DNA from: Dactylorhiza incarnata
Taxonomy: Eukaryota > Streptophyta > Magnoliopsida > Asparagales > Orchidaceae
Reading direction: 5' to 3'
NCBI GenBank assembly: GCA_033032865.1
Contig: JAWHQI010000019.1
Coordinates: forward strand, 10,086,001 to 10,150,000
DNA: 64,000 nt
The translations under genes and the position numbers were made by a program. Under the pieces are notes generated by a model. That model saw only the letters and a list, made by a program, of their open reading frames with translations, did no database searches and had not been told where the DNA came from. Numbering within the stretch: the first letter of the stretch is position 1; each line of letters opens with the position of its first letter. Of this stretch, positions 18,371 to 30,495 are shown piece by piece.

Positions 18371-19042
18371 GGGGGGGTAGGGATTGAGGTAACCCGGAAG
18401 GCGAGCCTCCATACTATCTACCGTCGTAGCGTGGCTTCGACATCCCTAGCCCCGCCCCCAACAAAGAAGATTTCTTTCACCCAGAAGGACATGCCAGGTT
18501 ATGAGGACCCATTTTGCGATGCGTTGGTCATTCAGACAGCGATCGAGAACAACGTCGTTTCCCGAATCCTGGTGGATAACGGGAGTTCGGTCAATGTCAT
18601 TTTCAAAAAGATGTTTGATGGGATGGAGGTGGAGGCGCAAAGGGTGTTGGCCTCGGATGGTCCGTTGTTTTGATTCTCTGGAGAGAGAAAAGAAGTAGAA
18701 GGGGGAGTAGGGCTCCATGTGGTCTTGGGAGGGCAGTCCAGGAACTGCCGCTTTGTTATAGTGGATTCTCCCTGCAGTTATAGCACCATCTTTGGACGGC
18801 CGCTCATCAGCGCGTTCCGCTGTGTCCCCTCCACTTTCCACCAGTGCCTTAAGTTCAATGACGGAGGAGTCCAAGTCTGAATCAAGGGAGACCCGAAGGT
18901 AGCAAGGCAGTGCTACGTGATGGAAGTCAACACCATCTCTTGGATGGGAGAGGCCGAGAGATGGGACCAGGAGGTAGGTGAGCAGGCAGGGCTTGGAGGA
19001 GAGGATCGGAAGGAGGAGATGGAGTAGAGGTCAGAGGAGCCG
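18371..19042 (+). pseudogene. Tat protease region, disabled
   Basis: After a 13-G run (18365-18377) the frame shared with the reverse transcriptase carries FTQKDMPGYEDPFCDALV and the aspartic-protease motif ILVDNGSSVNVIF (about 18570), then FGRPLISAFRCVPSTFHQCL. DNG in place of DTG is common in this lineage. In-frame TGA (18671), TGA (near 18878) and TAG (near 19027) interrupt it. The protease would cut the gag-pol polyprotein. The G-run probably marks a slippage frameshift between gag and pro. Confidence 0.75.
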
Positions 19043-20317
19043 ATGGAGGAGGAAGAGGTAGGGTGTCAGGCCCAGGGAGAGGGGGCAGAAGAGTTGATGG
19101 TGGTTGGGCAAGAAGGAAAGGAGGGGGAGGTAGAAGCACTTGCTAGCGGCGATGAGAAGGGAGGAGATTGGGGAGAACAGTCCCGGTTGGAGGCCGTGGA
19201 GGAGGTCGTAGAACTCGAGGTCATCACCCGAGCCAGGGTGGTGGAGAAAGTCAGGATCAGCGGGGAACTCGGCCTGGAGGAGCAGAAGCAGATTCTAGCC
19301 TGCGTTCAGGAGAATATGGATGTCTTCGCTTGGAGCGCCGCGGAGATGCCCAGGATCGATGCGGATGTGCCTTGCCACCGCCTCAATCTCGACCCCGGCA
19401 CCCGTCACATCCATCAAAAGAGGAGGGCCATAGCAGACAAGCTGGAAGGACCCATCCGAGAGGAGGTGGGTAAGCTCATTCAGGCAGGATTTGTATCAGA
19501 GATCCAGTATCCAGGCTGGGTCTCTAACGTGGTCATGGTGAAGAAAGGGGGAGGTAAGTGGAGAATGTGTATCGACTTTTCCTTGCTTAATAAATCATGC
19601 ACCAAGGATTGCTACCATCTACCTAGAATCGACGCGCTGGTTGACTCAGCCGTCGGTTTCCCTATAATGTCTTTTCTAGATGCTTTTTCAGGTTATCATC
19701 AGATTCGCATGCATCCCCCGGACATCAATGATGTCTCCTTCATCACGGGGGATGGGTGTTATTGTTATAAGATGATGCCCTTCGGGGTCAAGAATGCAGG
19801 TGCCACATACCAGAGAATGATGGACAGGGTCTTCCGAGAACAAAAGGGGAGAAACTTGGAGGTCTACGTCGATGACCTTATGGTAAAGAGTCGGGACCTT
19901 GAATCCCACCTCCGAGACCTTGAAGAGACCTTTAAGACTTTGCGGAAGTATAAGATGAAGTTCAACCCCTTGAAGTGTGTCTTCGGGGCTAGCCGAGGGA
20001 AATTCCTAGGTCACCTGCTGACCCCGGCGGGAGTGGAGCCAAACCCGGACAAGGTCAAAGCAATAATGGAGTTGGGATCGCCCAGAAACTCGAAGGAGGT
20101 TCAGAGCCTCACTGGAAAGCTGGCCGAACTCAGTAGGTTCCTCTCCAAGGCGGGAGACAAGTGTGCCCCCTTTTTCAAGGTGTTAAGGGGAAATAAAAAA
20201 TTCGAATCGACCTCGGAGCGTGAGGGAGCCTTCCAGGACTTGAAAGAACAACTCACTCAAACTCCTCTACTCCAAGGGCAAGACAGGGAGAGGACCTATC
20301 CCTATACCTGGGGGTAG
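19043..20317 (+). pseudogene. Tat reverse transcriptase, open part of pol
   Basis: A 424-codon open frame begins with a Glu/Gly-rich linker, then RT blocks in order: KLIQAGFVSEIQYPGWVSNVV, RMCIDFSLLNKSC, SFLDAFSGYHQI, MMPFGVKNAGATYQRMMD, the catalytic VYVDDLMVKS (about 19862-19890), CVFGASRGKFLGHLLT and the thumb NPDKVKAIMELGSPRN. The catalytic Asp pair is intact. The frame ends at 20317 through a frameshift near 20300, after which the RNase H continues in another frame. Its start is only the first codon after the last nonsense mutation, not a true initiation site. Confidence 0.9.
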
Positions 20318-21696
20318 GGTCCGAGGCAGTAAGCTCAGTACTGATCCGGGAAGAAGGGAGAAAGCAGTTCCCCATCTACTACGTCAGCCGAGTGCTGAGG
20401 AAGGCGGAGCTCCGGTACCCGATTCTGGAAAAGTTGGCCTTCACATTTGTAGTGGCGGCCCGGAGGCTCCGACCTTACTTCCAAGCACATTCGATCAAGG
20501 TAGTGACTGATCACCCGCTCCGCAAAGTTATGGAAGGGTTGGAACACTCGGGAAGATTGGCAAAGTGGTCCGTGGAGCTGAGTGAGTTCAATGTTACGTT
20601 CGTGCCCAGGGCGTTGATCAAGGCCCAAGCGGTGGCGGACTTTATGGCTGACTACACAACCGAAGTGTTGGAACATGATCTGCCTCCCCTAGTGGCATGG
20701 AAGCTGTTGGTAGATGGTGCGTCGGGAAAGCACTCCAATGGAGGGGGAATCATCTTGGTGAGCCCCCAAGGGACCAAGATCGGGCAATCCTTGAACATCC
20801 ACTTCCCGATTACCAACAACCAAGCGGAGTACGAGGCGGTGATAGCGGGCTTGTGGTTAGCTAGGTAATTGGGGGTGCAATACGTGGAGGTCTCGACGGA
20901 CTCCATGGTGGTAGCATGCCAAGTCAGGGGAGAGTTTGAGGCAAAGGACCTGACCCTCCTGCGGTACTTGGAAAAGGTCAAGGGGGTCATCGGGCATTTC
21001 CGCACTTTCTCCATCAAGCACGTGCCAAGGGAAGAGATCACCCCCGCAGACCTCTTGGCCAAGTTCGGACCCCGAGCAGGGGGAACAGTTTCGGAACTCT
21101 TCCGACCCACCATCGAGGAAGGAGAATTGATGGAGGTGGATCAGCGGGTCTCGTGGATGGATCCCTTCGTCACTTTCCTATCATCAGGGAAGTTACCTGA
21201 AGGAGACATAGATAGGAGACGCTTCAGGTATAAGTCAGCTTATTATTCCTTGCATGCGGGAGGGCTATATAGGAAGACTCTCTCGGGACTCCTGGCCCGT
21301 TGTGTTTCCGAGGAGGAGGTCCCGAAAGTCCTGGAAGAAATTCACTCTGGGGAGTGTGGTAGTCATTCCGGGAGCCGAAGCCTGGAGGGGAGGGTGTTGA
21401 GACAAGGCTATTTCTGGCCTACCCTCAGCAAAGATGCGGCGGAGTTCGCAAGAAGGTGTCCAAAGTGCCAGCTCTACGCTCCACTCCAACTCCTCCCAGC
21501 CCAGAGACTTCGGACCATCACGGCTCCCTGGCCCTTCGCCATATGGGGGTTAGATCTCGTTGGCCCTTTCCCTCAAGCTAGCGGCCAGAGGAAGTTCCTA
21601 CTGGTCATGATCGATTACTTCTCCAAATGGGTAGAATTGAAGGCGCTCGCCATGGTAACATCTCAAGTTGTAGGAATTTTGTGTGGGGATAAATAA
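20318..21696 (+). pseudogene. Tat RNase H, second (archaeal-type) RNase H and integrase N-terminus
   Basis: One frame with a single internal TAA (20866-20868). It starts with the first RNase H (YYVSRVLRKAELRYPILEK, VVTDHPLRKVME, NVTFVPRALIKAQAVADFMA). The second, archaeal-type RNase H follows: LLVDGASGKHSNGGGIIL, NNQAEYEAVIAGL and, after the stop, VEVSTDSMVVACQV. Then come ADLLAKF, an integrase zinc-binding segment (HSGECGSHSG...CPKCQLYAP) and the integrase core start WGLDLVGPFPQASGQ. The double RNase H is diagnostic for the Tat lineage. The frame breaks at about 21680. Confidence 0.85.
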
Positions 21697-22396
21697 TTTG
21701 CAGGCACGGCCTCCCCCTGGCTATAGTGACGGACAATGGGCCATAATTTGCTAGCGAAGAGTTTGTTAGCTTCTGCACCCAGCTTGACATCGACCTCAGG
21801 TTCGCATCGGTTCACACCCGAGAAGCAATGGCCAAGTGGAGGCGGCAAACAAAATAATCGTCAACCTGCTAAAGAAGAAGGTGGAGAACCTCTGGGGGAA
21901 CTGGGTAGAGCAGCTACCATCTGTTCTCTAGGCCCTGAGGACTACCCCAAACAACGCCACTGGAGAGACCCCATTCAAACTTTCTCATGGGTCCGAAGCA
22001 GTCCTTCCCATAGAGTTCGAAGTAAAGACCCCCAGGGTGGTCGCCGCAGGTGAGGGGGAAGAAGAGTGGCTAGTGTCTAATGATGAGGAACAAAGGCTAT
22101 CCTTGGACTAGGTGGAGGAACTACGGGACCAGGCCACCATCAGGAAGGAGGAAATCAAGAGACGAATGGCCCTATATTTTGAAAAGCACATCCGAGTAAA
22201 GCACTTTCAGAAAGGAGATCTGGTCTTGAAGAAGGTCGACGCGGCCGGAAGAGGGGCCGTGGTAGGTAAGCTCGACCCCAATTGGGAGCGTCCATACATT
22301 GTAAGCGAAGTGCTCAAGTCGGGGGGGGGGGGGGGTATCACCTCCGAGATGTGGAAGGGGTACCTCTCGGCCGAGCCAGAAGTGGAGACGATTTGA
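21697..22396 (+). pseudogene. Tat integrase core and C-terminus, disabled
   Basis: Pieces in different frames show IVTDNGP (second catalytic Asp, about 21728), ASVHTREAMAK, then EAANKIIVNLLKKKVENLWG with the third acidic residue, ALRTTPNNATGETPF and a C-terminal domain with FQKGDLVLKKVDAAG and GKLDPNWERPYIVSEV. Several stops and shifts, including a 14-G run at 22321, disable it. Integrase would insert the DNA copy into the genome. Confidence 0.8.
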
Positions 22397-22447
22397 AGCG
22401 ATTCTACCCTTGAATGTTTTATTATGATATTAGTTGAATATAAGGGC

Positions 22448-23625
22448 AAGCAAGTTGACAAGTATTGGTGCTGGAATGCCCCAGATCGATTCCGCTCCCG
22501 GGCTCTCACTAGACGGGGGGTTTCAGGTTGATCTCTGGAGAGGCTGGCAAGGTGACACGTATTAGTGCTGGAATGCCCCAGATCGATTCCGCTCCCGGGC
22601 TCTCAATAGACGGGGGGTTTCAGGTTGATCTCTGTAGAGGCTGGCAAGGGGACAAGTATTGGTACTGGAATGCCCCAGATCGATTCCGCTCCCGGGCTCT
22701 CACTAGACGGGGGGTTTCAGGTTGATCTCTAGAGAGGCTGGCGAGGTGACAAGTATTGGTGCTGGAATGCCCCAGATCGATTCCGCTCCCGGGCTCTCAC
22801 TAGACGGGGGGTTTCAGGTTGATCTCTGGAGAGGCTGGCAAGGGGACAAGTATTGGTGCTGGAATACCCCAGATCGATTCCGCTCCCGGGCTCTCACTAG
22901 ACGGGGGGTTTCAGGTTGATCTATGGAGAGGCTGGCGAGGTGACAAGTATTGGTGCTGGAAAGCCCCAGATCGATTCCGCTCCTGGGCTTGCACTAGACA
23001 CGGGGTTTCAGGTTGATCTCTGGAGAGGCTGGCGAGGTGACAAGTATTGGTGCTGGAATGCCCCAGATCGATTCCGCTCCCGGGCTCTCACTGGACGGGG
23101 GGTTTCAGGTTGATCTCTGGAGAGGATGGCAAGGTGACAAGTATTGGTGCTGGAATGCCCCAGATCAATTCTGCTCCCGGGCTCTCGCTAGACGGGGGGT
23201 TTCAGGTTGATCTCTGGAGAGGCTGGCGAGGTGACAAGTATTGGTGCTGGAATGCCCCAGATCGATTCCGCTCCCGGGCTCTCACTAGACGGGGGGTTTC
23301 AGGTTGATCTCTGGAGAGGCTGGCGAGGTGACAAGTATTGGTGCTGGAATGCCCCAGTTCGATTCCGCTCCCCGGCTCTCACTAGACGGGGGGTTTCAGG
23401 TTGATCTCTGGAGAGGCTGGCAAGGTGACAAGTATTGGTGTTGGAATGCCCCAGATCGATTCCGCTCCTGGACTCTCACTAGACGGGGGGTTTCAGGTTG
23501 ATCTCTGGAGAGGCTGGCAAGTGAAAAGTATCGATGTTGGAATGCATCAGATCAATTCCGCTCCCGGGCTCTCACTAGACGGGAGGTGCAGGTTGATCTC
23601 TGGGGAAGTTGGCGAGGAGATGAGT
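22448..23625 (+). repeat. 97-bp tandem array, about 12 copies
   Basis: Unit includes CAAGTATTGGTGCTGGAATG, CCCCAGATCGATTCCGCTCC, CGGGCTCTCACTAGACGGGG and GGTTTCAGGTTGATCTCTGG. Spacing is exactly 97 bp (22528, 22722, 22819, 22916, 23013, 23207, 23304, 23401). It lies just after pol, the usual site of tandem repeats in Tat elements. Since 97 is not a multiple of three, the 65-codon frames it spawns (MISGEAGEV...) are not proteins. Confidence 0.95.
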
Positions 23626-24146
23626 TCTTCCTAAGGTCAGGTTGATAAGCCTCAGGTTGGCGAGCCTTCGGCGCTGACCCGGGCCTACTCGCTCGGCGAG
23701 AAGAAAGATTTTGCACGATAGTATATGAGTGACGTGAATCAACCCTAAGCACTCTGGGGTATCCGGTGCTCGGCAGAGAGGTCGCCGGCACAGGGTAGGA
23801 GGCGAGCTCTTGCTGAGAAGGAACGTAACCTACGAATCCTAGAGGAAGGTGCATACCTAAAGGGTAATAATCCTAAGGCAAACGACGAAAGGTCGGAGCA
23901 GCCAAAAATGTCCTATGCCTATCTATTCGATAACATAATATGCGAGAATGAACATCGCGAGAATAACTTTCGCGAAGACGGATATCGAGGTAAGTGAGAA
24001 CGAGATATCAACACACGAAAATAACAAAGCAGAAAGGCAAGCACAATGAACAAAGCAAAATCTGCATTTACATTTCACAGTTCTATTACAATTCGCGGCG
24101 ATCTCGCCGATCAAAAGTTAAACAAAAACAGGAATGGCGGCGACTT
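23626..24146 (+). other. Non-coding spacer between the 97-bp array and the antisense gene
   Basis: Nothing coding recognised. It would contain the 3' UTR of the antisense gene ending at 24147. From about 23900 it becomes A-rich on the plus strand. Confidence 0.5.
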
Positions 24147-25471
24147 TCAGGAATCGCTCGCAGACCTCTCCTCATCGTCGTTGCACTTCACTGGCGGGAG
24201 TGGAATGAAGAGCTCTGGGACGATATCTTCCAGTGTCATGTCGGCCGCGTCGGCGGCTAGGAGGCCGGCCGCCTTCATCTTCTGGAAAATATAGCGAGCC
24301 GACTCAGTGGAATCCTCGCGGATCTCCTCGTCTCGCACTCGCCGCTCTTCCTTCAGACGGTGGGGAGAAGGGGGAACGATGGCACGGGCGAGCTCGCAAT
24401 TTAGAGCTTTTAGCCCGGCCACCTCGCCCTCCAGGTTCTGGATGCGAGCGTCAGCTCCTCCGGCGGCATCGACATCCTGTAAGTAAGATAAATTAAAGGA
24501 GCGAAATGGCCGAAGGAGAGGAAGGTAACGAGGTCTAGGTAACTCACCACACTGCCCTCTGCGGCGAGCAGCTTCTCCTTCAGCTGCGCGTTCTCGGCGA
24601 GAAGCCCCTGATAGGCTCTCGCGAGCTCCACATTCTGAAGCTCCAGTTGCAGGCAGCGCCTCCCCATCATGTGGGCGAGCTCGGCAGAGCGCAACTGGGA
24701 CCTCGCGCTCTCGAAAGCGAGAGTCCTCGCAGTCTCGTCTTTGTAAGCCCCCGCGTCCTCGCGTCCATAGAGGACGAACGAGAAATCAAATGCGTGGCCG
24801 CTGACGGTCTCCTTCTCAACCCAGGTAGGGAGGATGGTGGAGATGTCTGCCCGGTTAGTCTCCAGCTTCCAGTTCACCCATAGCTCGCTGATCTCATCCC
24901 TTCGTCTCCGGCCGAGACCGAAGTTATAATGGTTGACGGGGATGAGCGGAATGGAGGTTCTGGCAGCCTCTCAGCTGGGCTCGTCGTCCTCACCTCCCGC
25001 GGAGAGGCCGGTAAGGTCGAACTCATCAAAAGCGGCCTCGCTAGGCTCCTTCCCCTTCGAGGAGGCGAGCGAGACCCGGCTCTTCTTATTCTTTTTCTTC
25101 GGCGGAGATTTTGGGGGAAGGCCACGGCTGCTAGAAGCCCCCGATCTCTTGCGAGAGGATGGCTCAGCTGGCGTGATGGCGTCTCGGCAAGCATACGCCC
25201 CCATTGTCGCAAGAGCAAGGGTAGCGTCAGTCTTCCGATTGCTCGCGTAGGGGGGATGGAGGGGGATATCTCGCTCGCCTAAAGAATGTTGGAATTGCAA
25301 TAAATACGGAGTTACTTGGAAATAGCAGGAGTTACTGAGCATGGTCTTTACCTTCCCCAGCGAGCACGGGGAGAAGCGAGTCGAGGTTGCGACGGAGATG
25401 AACAACCTCGAAGTTCTTCTTGCAGAAGAACTGATAAAGGACGACGTCATGGCCGCCAAGTGCAGTGGGAC

Positions 25472-26289
25472 TGTGAGAACTTGAAAATAACAGGAATTTT
25501 TAGTTCCAAAAATCTTAGTATTACAAGTGTATTGCCTCCTTTATATATACTAGGAGGGAAATAGTAAAATACAAAAATACGATGTGGGGCTAAATACAAA
25601 TACACAGTACACAAGAGAGCTGGGCGGTCTGGGCGGTCTGGGCGGTCTGGGCGGTCTGGGCGGTCTGGGCGGTCTGGGCGGTCTGGGCGGTCAGGAATAT
25701 TGAGACCGCAGCGACCTCTGCGATCTGGAGTGTGGTCGGGCAGTCACACGACAGGAGGAAGGTCGTGTGTCAGAGGAGACCGTCGGATGGTTAGATCGTT
25801 CTGGCAAACACTCCCCCATAAGGGAGAGACCGGGAGGGCCAGACCGCTTCTCTTCATAAGAAGCGATCTGGAATATCCGAGATGAATCAGTAGTCTTGTA
25901 CTTGGAGACCGTTGAGACCGCTGGCTCTAGACTGCTTGGAGAGGTGGAATGTTGCTGACCTTCACAAGACGCGGCCTCGCATACTTGAGGAGAAGTGGCA
26001 GTCTGATGCTGGGAGACCGCACAGACCGCGGTTATCAAATAGTTGTCTGATAGAGCTGGAGATCGCCGACCTTCATCTGGCACGATCTCGCATATCTGAG
26101 GAGGAGCAGCGGTCTGATTCTGGGAGACTGCACATACCGCTGACTCGAGACCGCGCAGCTTCAACCCATCTTTATCCGGCGCGATCTGGTACATCAGAGG
26201 AGAAGCCGCGGTCTGATTATTGGAGACCACACAGACCGCTGGCTTCAGATCGCGCGGTTTCAATCCTTCGAGACCGCTTGGCTTCAACA
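25472..26289 (-). mobile_element. 3' LTR of the minus-strand copia
   Basis: 818 bp, 54 bp longer than its partner because of the expanded decamer at 25621-25692. Dense in GACCGC/GCGGTC motifs. TATA-like TATATATAAAG on the minus strand near 25539-25549. Confidence 0.88.
25621..25692 (+). repeat. Expanded decamer GGGCGGTCTG, eight units
   Basis: Eight tandem units here against two at the matching place in the other LTR (30647-30663), so the array changed length after, or during, insertion. Confidence 0.9.
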
Positions 26290-28255
26290 CTCCCCCATAA
26301 GCTGGAGCATATATATCAATCATGCCTAGCTTGTTACACACATCGGAGAAGGATGAAGATGTAGGTTTGGTGAAGATATCAGCCAGGTCTTTATCCGATG
26401 TTACGAAGGGAGTGCAGATTTGTTTCTTCAAGATTTCTTCCCTGATGAAATGACAGTCCACTTCAATGTGTTTGGTTCTCTCAAGAAAGACTGGGTTCTG
26501 AGATATATAGATTGCAGCTTTGTTGTCACAAAACATTGGCAATGGAAAGTTGTAAACTTCTCCTAAGTCTAGAAGGAGAGTTCGTAACCACTTCAACTCG
26601 CATGTAGTTTGGGTCATGCTCCTGTACTCGGCCTCAGCACTTGATCTGGATACTATTGCTTGTTTCTTGCTCTTCCAGCTCACCAGATTTCCTCCCACGA
26701 AGGTACAGAACCCAGATGTGGATTTCCTGTCTCCTTTATCATCAGCGTAGCTAGCATCTGAATAGGCTTCTATCTTGAGATGGTTGTTCCTTTGGAATAG
26801 AAGTCCATTCCCTGGAGATCCCTAAACGTATTCTAATATCTTTAAAGCGGCTTGAAGATGACATTCCTTCGGAGCTTGCATGAATTGGCTGACCTTCCCA
26901 ACAGCATAGCAGATATCAGGTCTTGTTACAGTTAGGTAGATGAGCTTGCCTACAAGACGACGATATCTAGTGCTATCAAGTAGAGGAGGAGAGTTGTCAG
27001 TCCAGAGTTTGTCGTCTCCAATTGTCATTGGATATTTAGCAGGTTTAGCACCCAGAAGACCTGTTTCTTTTAGAAGGTCAATAACATACTTTCGTTGTGA
27101 GAGAACAATGGAGCTATGCTTCCTTGAGATTTCAATGCCCAGAAAGTACTTGGGGGTCCCCATATCTTGGGTCACAAAGTGTTGGAGAAGATGTTTCTTT
27201 GTAAGGGAGACACCTTCAACATCATCACCTGTGAGAAGGATGTCATCAACGTATACAGCCAGAACAACCATTCCATGAGATGTCTTGCGAATGAAGAGAG
27301 AGTGATCTGCAGAACTACGGACAAATCCAATGATCATGATAACTTCGTTAAATTTTTTGAACCAGGCGCGAGGACTTTGCTTAAGACCATAGATGACCTT
27401 CTTTAGCTTACATACACGAGTCTCCCCCGGAGCAACATACCCTGGAGGTTGCTCCATGAAAACAACCTCTTGAAGATCACCATAGAGAAAGGCATTCTTG
27501 ACATCCAATTGAGAGAGTTGCCAACCTTTGTTGACGGCCACAGAGAAGAGGACCCTGATGGTTGTAAGACGAGCGACAGGTGAGAAAGTGTCAAAGAAGT
27601 CTACTCCATATGCTTGAGTAAAACCTTTGGCAACCAAGCGAGCTTTGTAGCGGTCAACAGAGCCATCAACACAATATTTTATCACAAAGGCCCATCTACA
27701 CCCAACAACATCTATCCCAATAGGCGGAGGAACAAGAGTCCAAGTGCCACGGTCCTGAAGGGTGGAGATTTCATCATCCATGGTAGCCTTCCACTGTGGG
27801 ATGGCAAGAGCCTCCTGATAACTGGTTGGGGTGGCAGTGTCTGTAATAGCAATGGCAAAAGCCCTAGCAGAGGGGGTAAGTTGAGCATAAGTTACAACAT
27901 CGTGAATAGAGTGTTGCGTACACGAGCGAACTCCCTTCCGAAGAGCAATAGGGAGGTCTTCAGTGGTGACTGTATCTGCAGGAGAGTCATCATCAGAAGA
28001 AGATAGTGCTAGCACAAGAGTCGGGAGAGAAGGCCTCAGAGTAGGAGGACAGGAGGAAGGAGATGCTGGAGGTGGTGGAGGGAAAGGAAGAGGTGGTGGA
28101 GTTGGGAGAGTAGGTGGAGGTGGTGGAGAGTAAATGAGCGGTGTTGTTGGACTAGGCGCAGGAGGCAGAGAGGTGGAAGAGTTAGAAGAAGTATGTAACA
28201 GTTTCAAAGAAGGTGACATCAGCGGAAACATATTGTTTGCGGAGAAGGGGATCAT
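26290..28255 (-). pseudogene. Copia reverse transcriptase and RNase H
   Basis: The minus-strand frame 28255-26822 starts in a Pro-rich linker. It then shows the RT blocks WKATMDDEISTLQDRGTWTLV, GCRWAFVIKY, YKARLVAKGFTQAYGVDF, SQLDVKNAFLYGDLQEVVFM, YGLKQSPRAWF and the catalytic AVYVDDILLTGDD. A TAG at 26822 interrupts only one codon. The same region then continues as RNase H with AYSDASYADD, SRSSAEAEYRSM, CDNKAAIYIS, RTKHIEVDCHFIRE and KDLADIFTKP. The RNase H frame has no stop before the LTR and runs about 200 codons into it. One nonsense codon and one upstream frameshift are the only lesions seen. Confidence 0.88.
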
Positions 28256-29453
28256 AGCATCGGTACCCTTTCTGAGTTAGAGAATAACCAACAAAGATGC
28301 ATTTAACTGCCCGAGGAGAGAGTTTGTCCCGACCTGGGGAAGGAGTGTGGACAAACGCAGTACAACCGAACACCTTGAGAGGTAATGAGAAGGGTTGTGA
28401 GGTGGGATATAGAAGAGAGAAGGGGGTGGAGCCTTGAAGAAGGGTGGAGGGAATGCGGTTAATGAGATAGTAGGAGATGAGGATGGCATGACCCCAATAG
28501 GCTTAGGGCATATTCATCTGGAAGAGTAAGGTGCGAGCCATGTCGAGGAGGTGACGATTCTTACGTTCCGCTATCCCATTTTGTTGAGAAGTATAAGGAC
28601 AACTAGTCTGATGTATAAGACCATGATTCATGCAAAACTCAGAAAATTGATGAGAAACATACTCTTTAGCATTATCAGTGCGAATAGCCTTGATAGACAC
28701 TCCAAACTGAGTGGAAAATTCATTATAGAAAGTTTTGAAAACAGAAAAAAGTTTTGAGCGTTCTTTTAGCAGATACACCCAAGTACATCGAGAGAAGTCA
28801 TCAATAAAAGTAACAAAATACAAACTACTCCCACCTACTGTCTTGGTAGGAGAAGGACCCCAGATGTCTGAGTGGAGGAGAGCAAAGGGACGAGTCGAGC
28901 TACGTCCATGTTTGGCAGGGTAGGAAGCCTGATGGTGCTTTCCTAGTTGACAAGCTTCACAGTTGAGAGGAGAGGTATCTTTGGTGAGGCGAGGTACAAG
29001 TCGATACAGCAGCCGAGGTGGAGGGTGACCAAGACGGAGGTGCCATTGATGGAGAGAATCAGAGACGGTAGAAGCAGAGTGAGCAGCAAGAACGTCAAGG
29101 AAGTAGAGGCCTCCACTCTCAGTCCCAATAGCAATTGTCTCCTTCGTATGAAGATCCTGAAAATAACAGTTAGTCGGAGTGAACATAATAGAGCATTGTA
29201 ATTGTTGAGAGAGTGCCTTGACTGATAGTAAGTTGCATGGAAAAGTAGGCACATAAAGAGTGTTCTGAAGAGAGATAGTCGGAGTGACTTGAACTATTCC
29301 AGTCCCACACACATGTGAGGGAGAACCATCTGCTGTTAGAACCGGAGGTAAATTCTTGTGCTCTAGTAACTGAGAGAAAAGGTGAGGGTTCACTGTCATA
29401 TGATTTGTTGCTCCAGAATCAATAAGCCATTTACCTTCAGTAACCATGTGCAC
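28182..29453 (-). pseudogene. Copia protease and integrase
   Basis: Shows the protease site WLIDSGATNHMT, VCGTGIVQV and LLSVKALSQQL, then the integrase zinc region WHLRLGHPPPRLLYRL...CEACQLGKH. The catalytic core follows, with LLHSDIWGPSP (Asp), AIRTDNAKEYVS (Asp) and SPYTSQQNGIAERKN (Glu). A TAA at 28503-28505 interrupts the frame after FQMNMP; the reading continues in the same frame through FVHTPSPGRDKLSPRAVKCI to a frameshift near 28190. The residue count and order are normal for copia. Confidence 0.88.
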
Positions 29454-30347
29454 GCTACCTGAGGAGGTAGCAACAGAAGCAGACAGTGAGCTAGTACCCG
29501 GTTGAGAAGCAGCAACCAGAGGGCGAAGGTGAGGATGCTTGAGATAGCAACGATCAATTGGGTGACCCCTCCGACCACAATGAGAACAGATGTACCGCGG
29601 AGGTCCACGGCCACCAAGAGATCCACCACGGCCACCGGGGTGACCACGTTAAGCCCTGTGAGCAAAGCTCTCCGGAGGAGGAGGGGAAGACAACAAGGGT
29701 CGTTGGAGAAGGGAGGTAACAGCAGAGACCCGAGCAGCGGTGGCAACAAGAGTCGGAGATTCAGCTTCTCCAAGGATTTGTCGTCGTATCATATCATAGG
29801 ACTCCGGAAGACGAAGAAGGTAACACACAACCAAGAGCTCTTGGAAGTGTTTATGTTGTTAAGCATGATCAGCAGAGAAGGGGCGATGCTGAAGGAGTTC
29901 AGCCCCAAGGGCCTGAACCGCTTGATAAGCTGTGGTGGGATCCATGGTTGGGCGGGCAAAGAGATCTGCATATAAGGTGTAGATGCAGGAGGTTTTGGCA
30001 CCTTTGGAGTAAAGGGCCGCAAGATGATTTCAGGCTGCCTTGACTGTCTCATCATGACGAATGATAGGAAGACACTCATCAGAGAGACTGTTAGCAAGCC
30101 AGGTGCGGACTAGAGCATCACTAGCATCCCAATCATCAAAGGAAGCAGATCCACGGGGAGGAGGATCATCGGTGAGATGTTGGCGTTTGCGTTGAGAGCG
30201 TAAGAGGAAGGTGAAGGAGACACTCCAATCAGCATAATTAGAGCTAGTGAGCTTGGAGGAGGTGCCAAGGTTTCCAGAGGAGGTAGAAATAGCCACAGGA
30301 GTTGGCAGGGGTTGGGGGGGTGTTGCAGTCTCAAATGGGGTACCCAT
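29454..30347 (-). pseudogene. Copia gag
   Basis: The ATG at 30347 opens MGTPFETATPPQPLPTP, followed by SKLTSSNYADWSVSFTFLLR and WDASDALVRTWLANSLSDE, a typical copia gag capsid start (UBN2-type). It is interrupted near 30030 and again further on. A knuckle CSHCGRRGHPIDRC (C-x2-C-x4-H-x4-C) lies at about 29555-29600, just before the protease. Frameshifts separate these blocks. Gag would form the particle and bind RNA. Confidence 0.8.
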
Positions 30348-30483
30348 GAGAAGAGAGATCGCGCGGTCTCGAGAAGACAGTTGAGATCGCGCGGTCAGGA
30401 GGAGAAAGGCCTGTGGGAGAGAGAGATTGGAGATCGCAGGGATTGTGCGGTCAGAAAGGAGAGACCGGCAGAAGAGATCGATA

Positions 30484-30495
30484 GCTCTGATACCA
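30484..30495 (-). other. Primer binding site of the minus-strand copia
   Basis: TGGTATCAGAGC on the minus strand immediately after the LTR end, complementary to the 3' end of initiator-Met tRNA. Confidence 0.9.

Noticed and set aside
22448..23625. CRISPR-like array
   Set aside because: Units are contiguous 97-bp repeats with no unique spacers, in a plant retrotransposon.
22528..23634. Repeated 65-codon frames (MISGEAGEV...) as a peptide family
   Set aside because: They are offset by 97 bp, not a multiple of three, so each is a frame-hopping shadow of the array.
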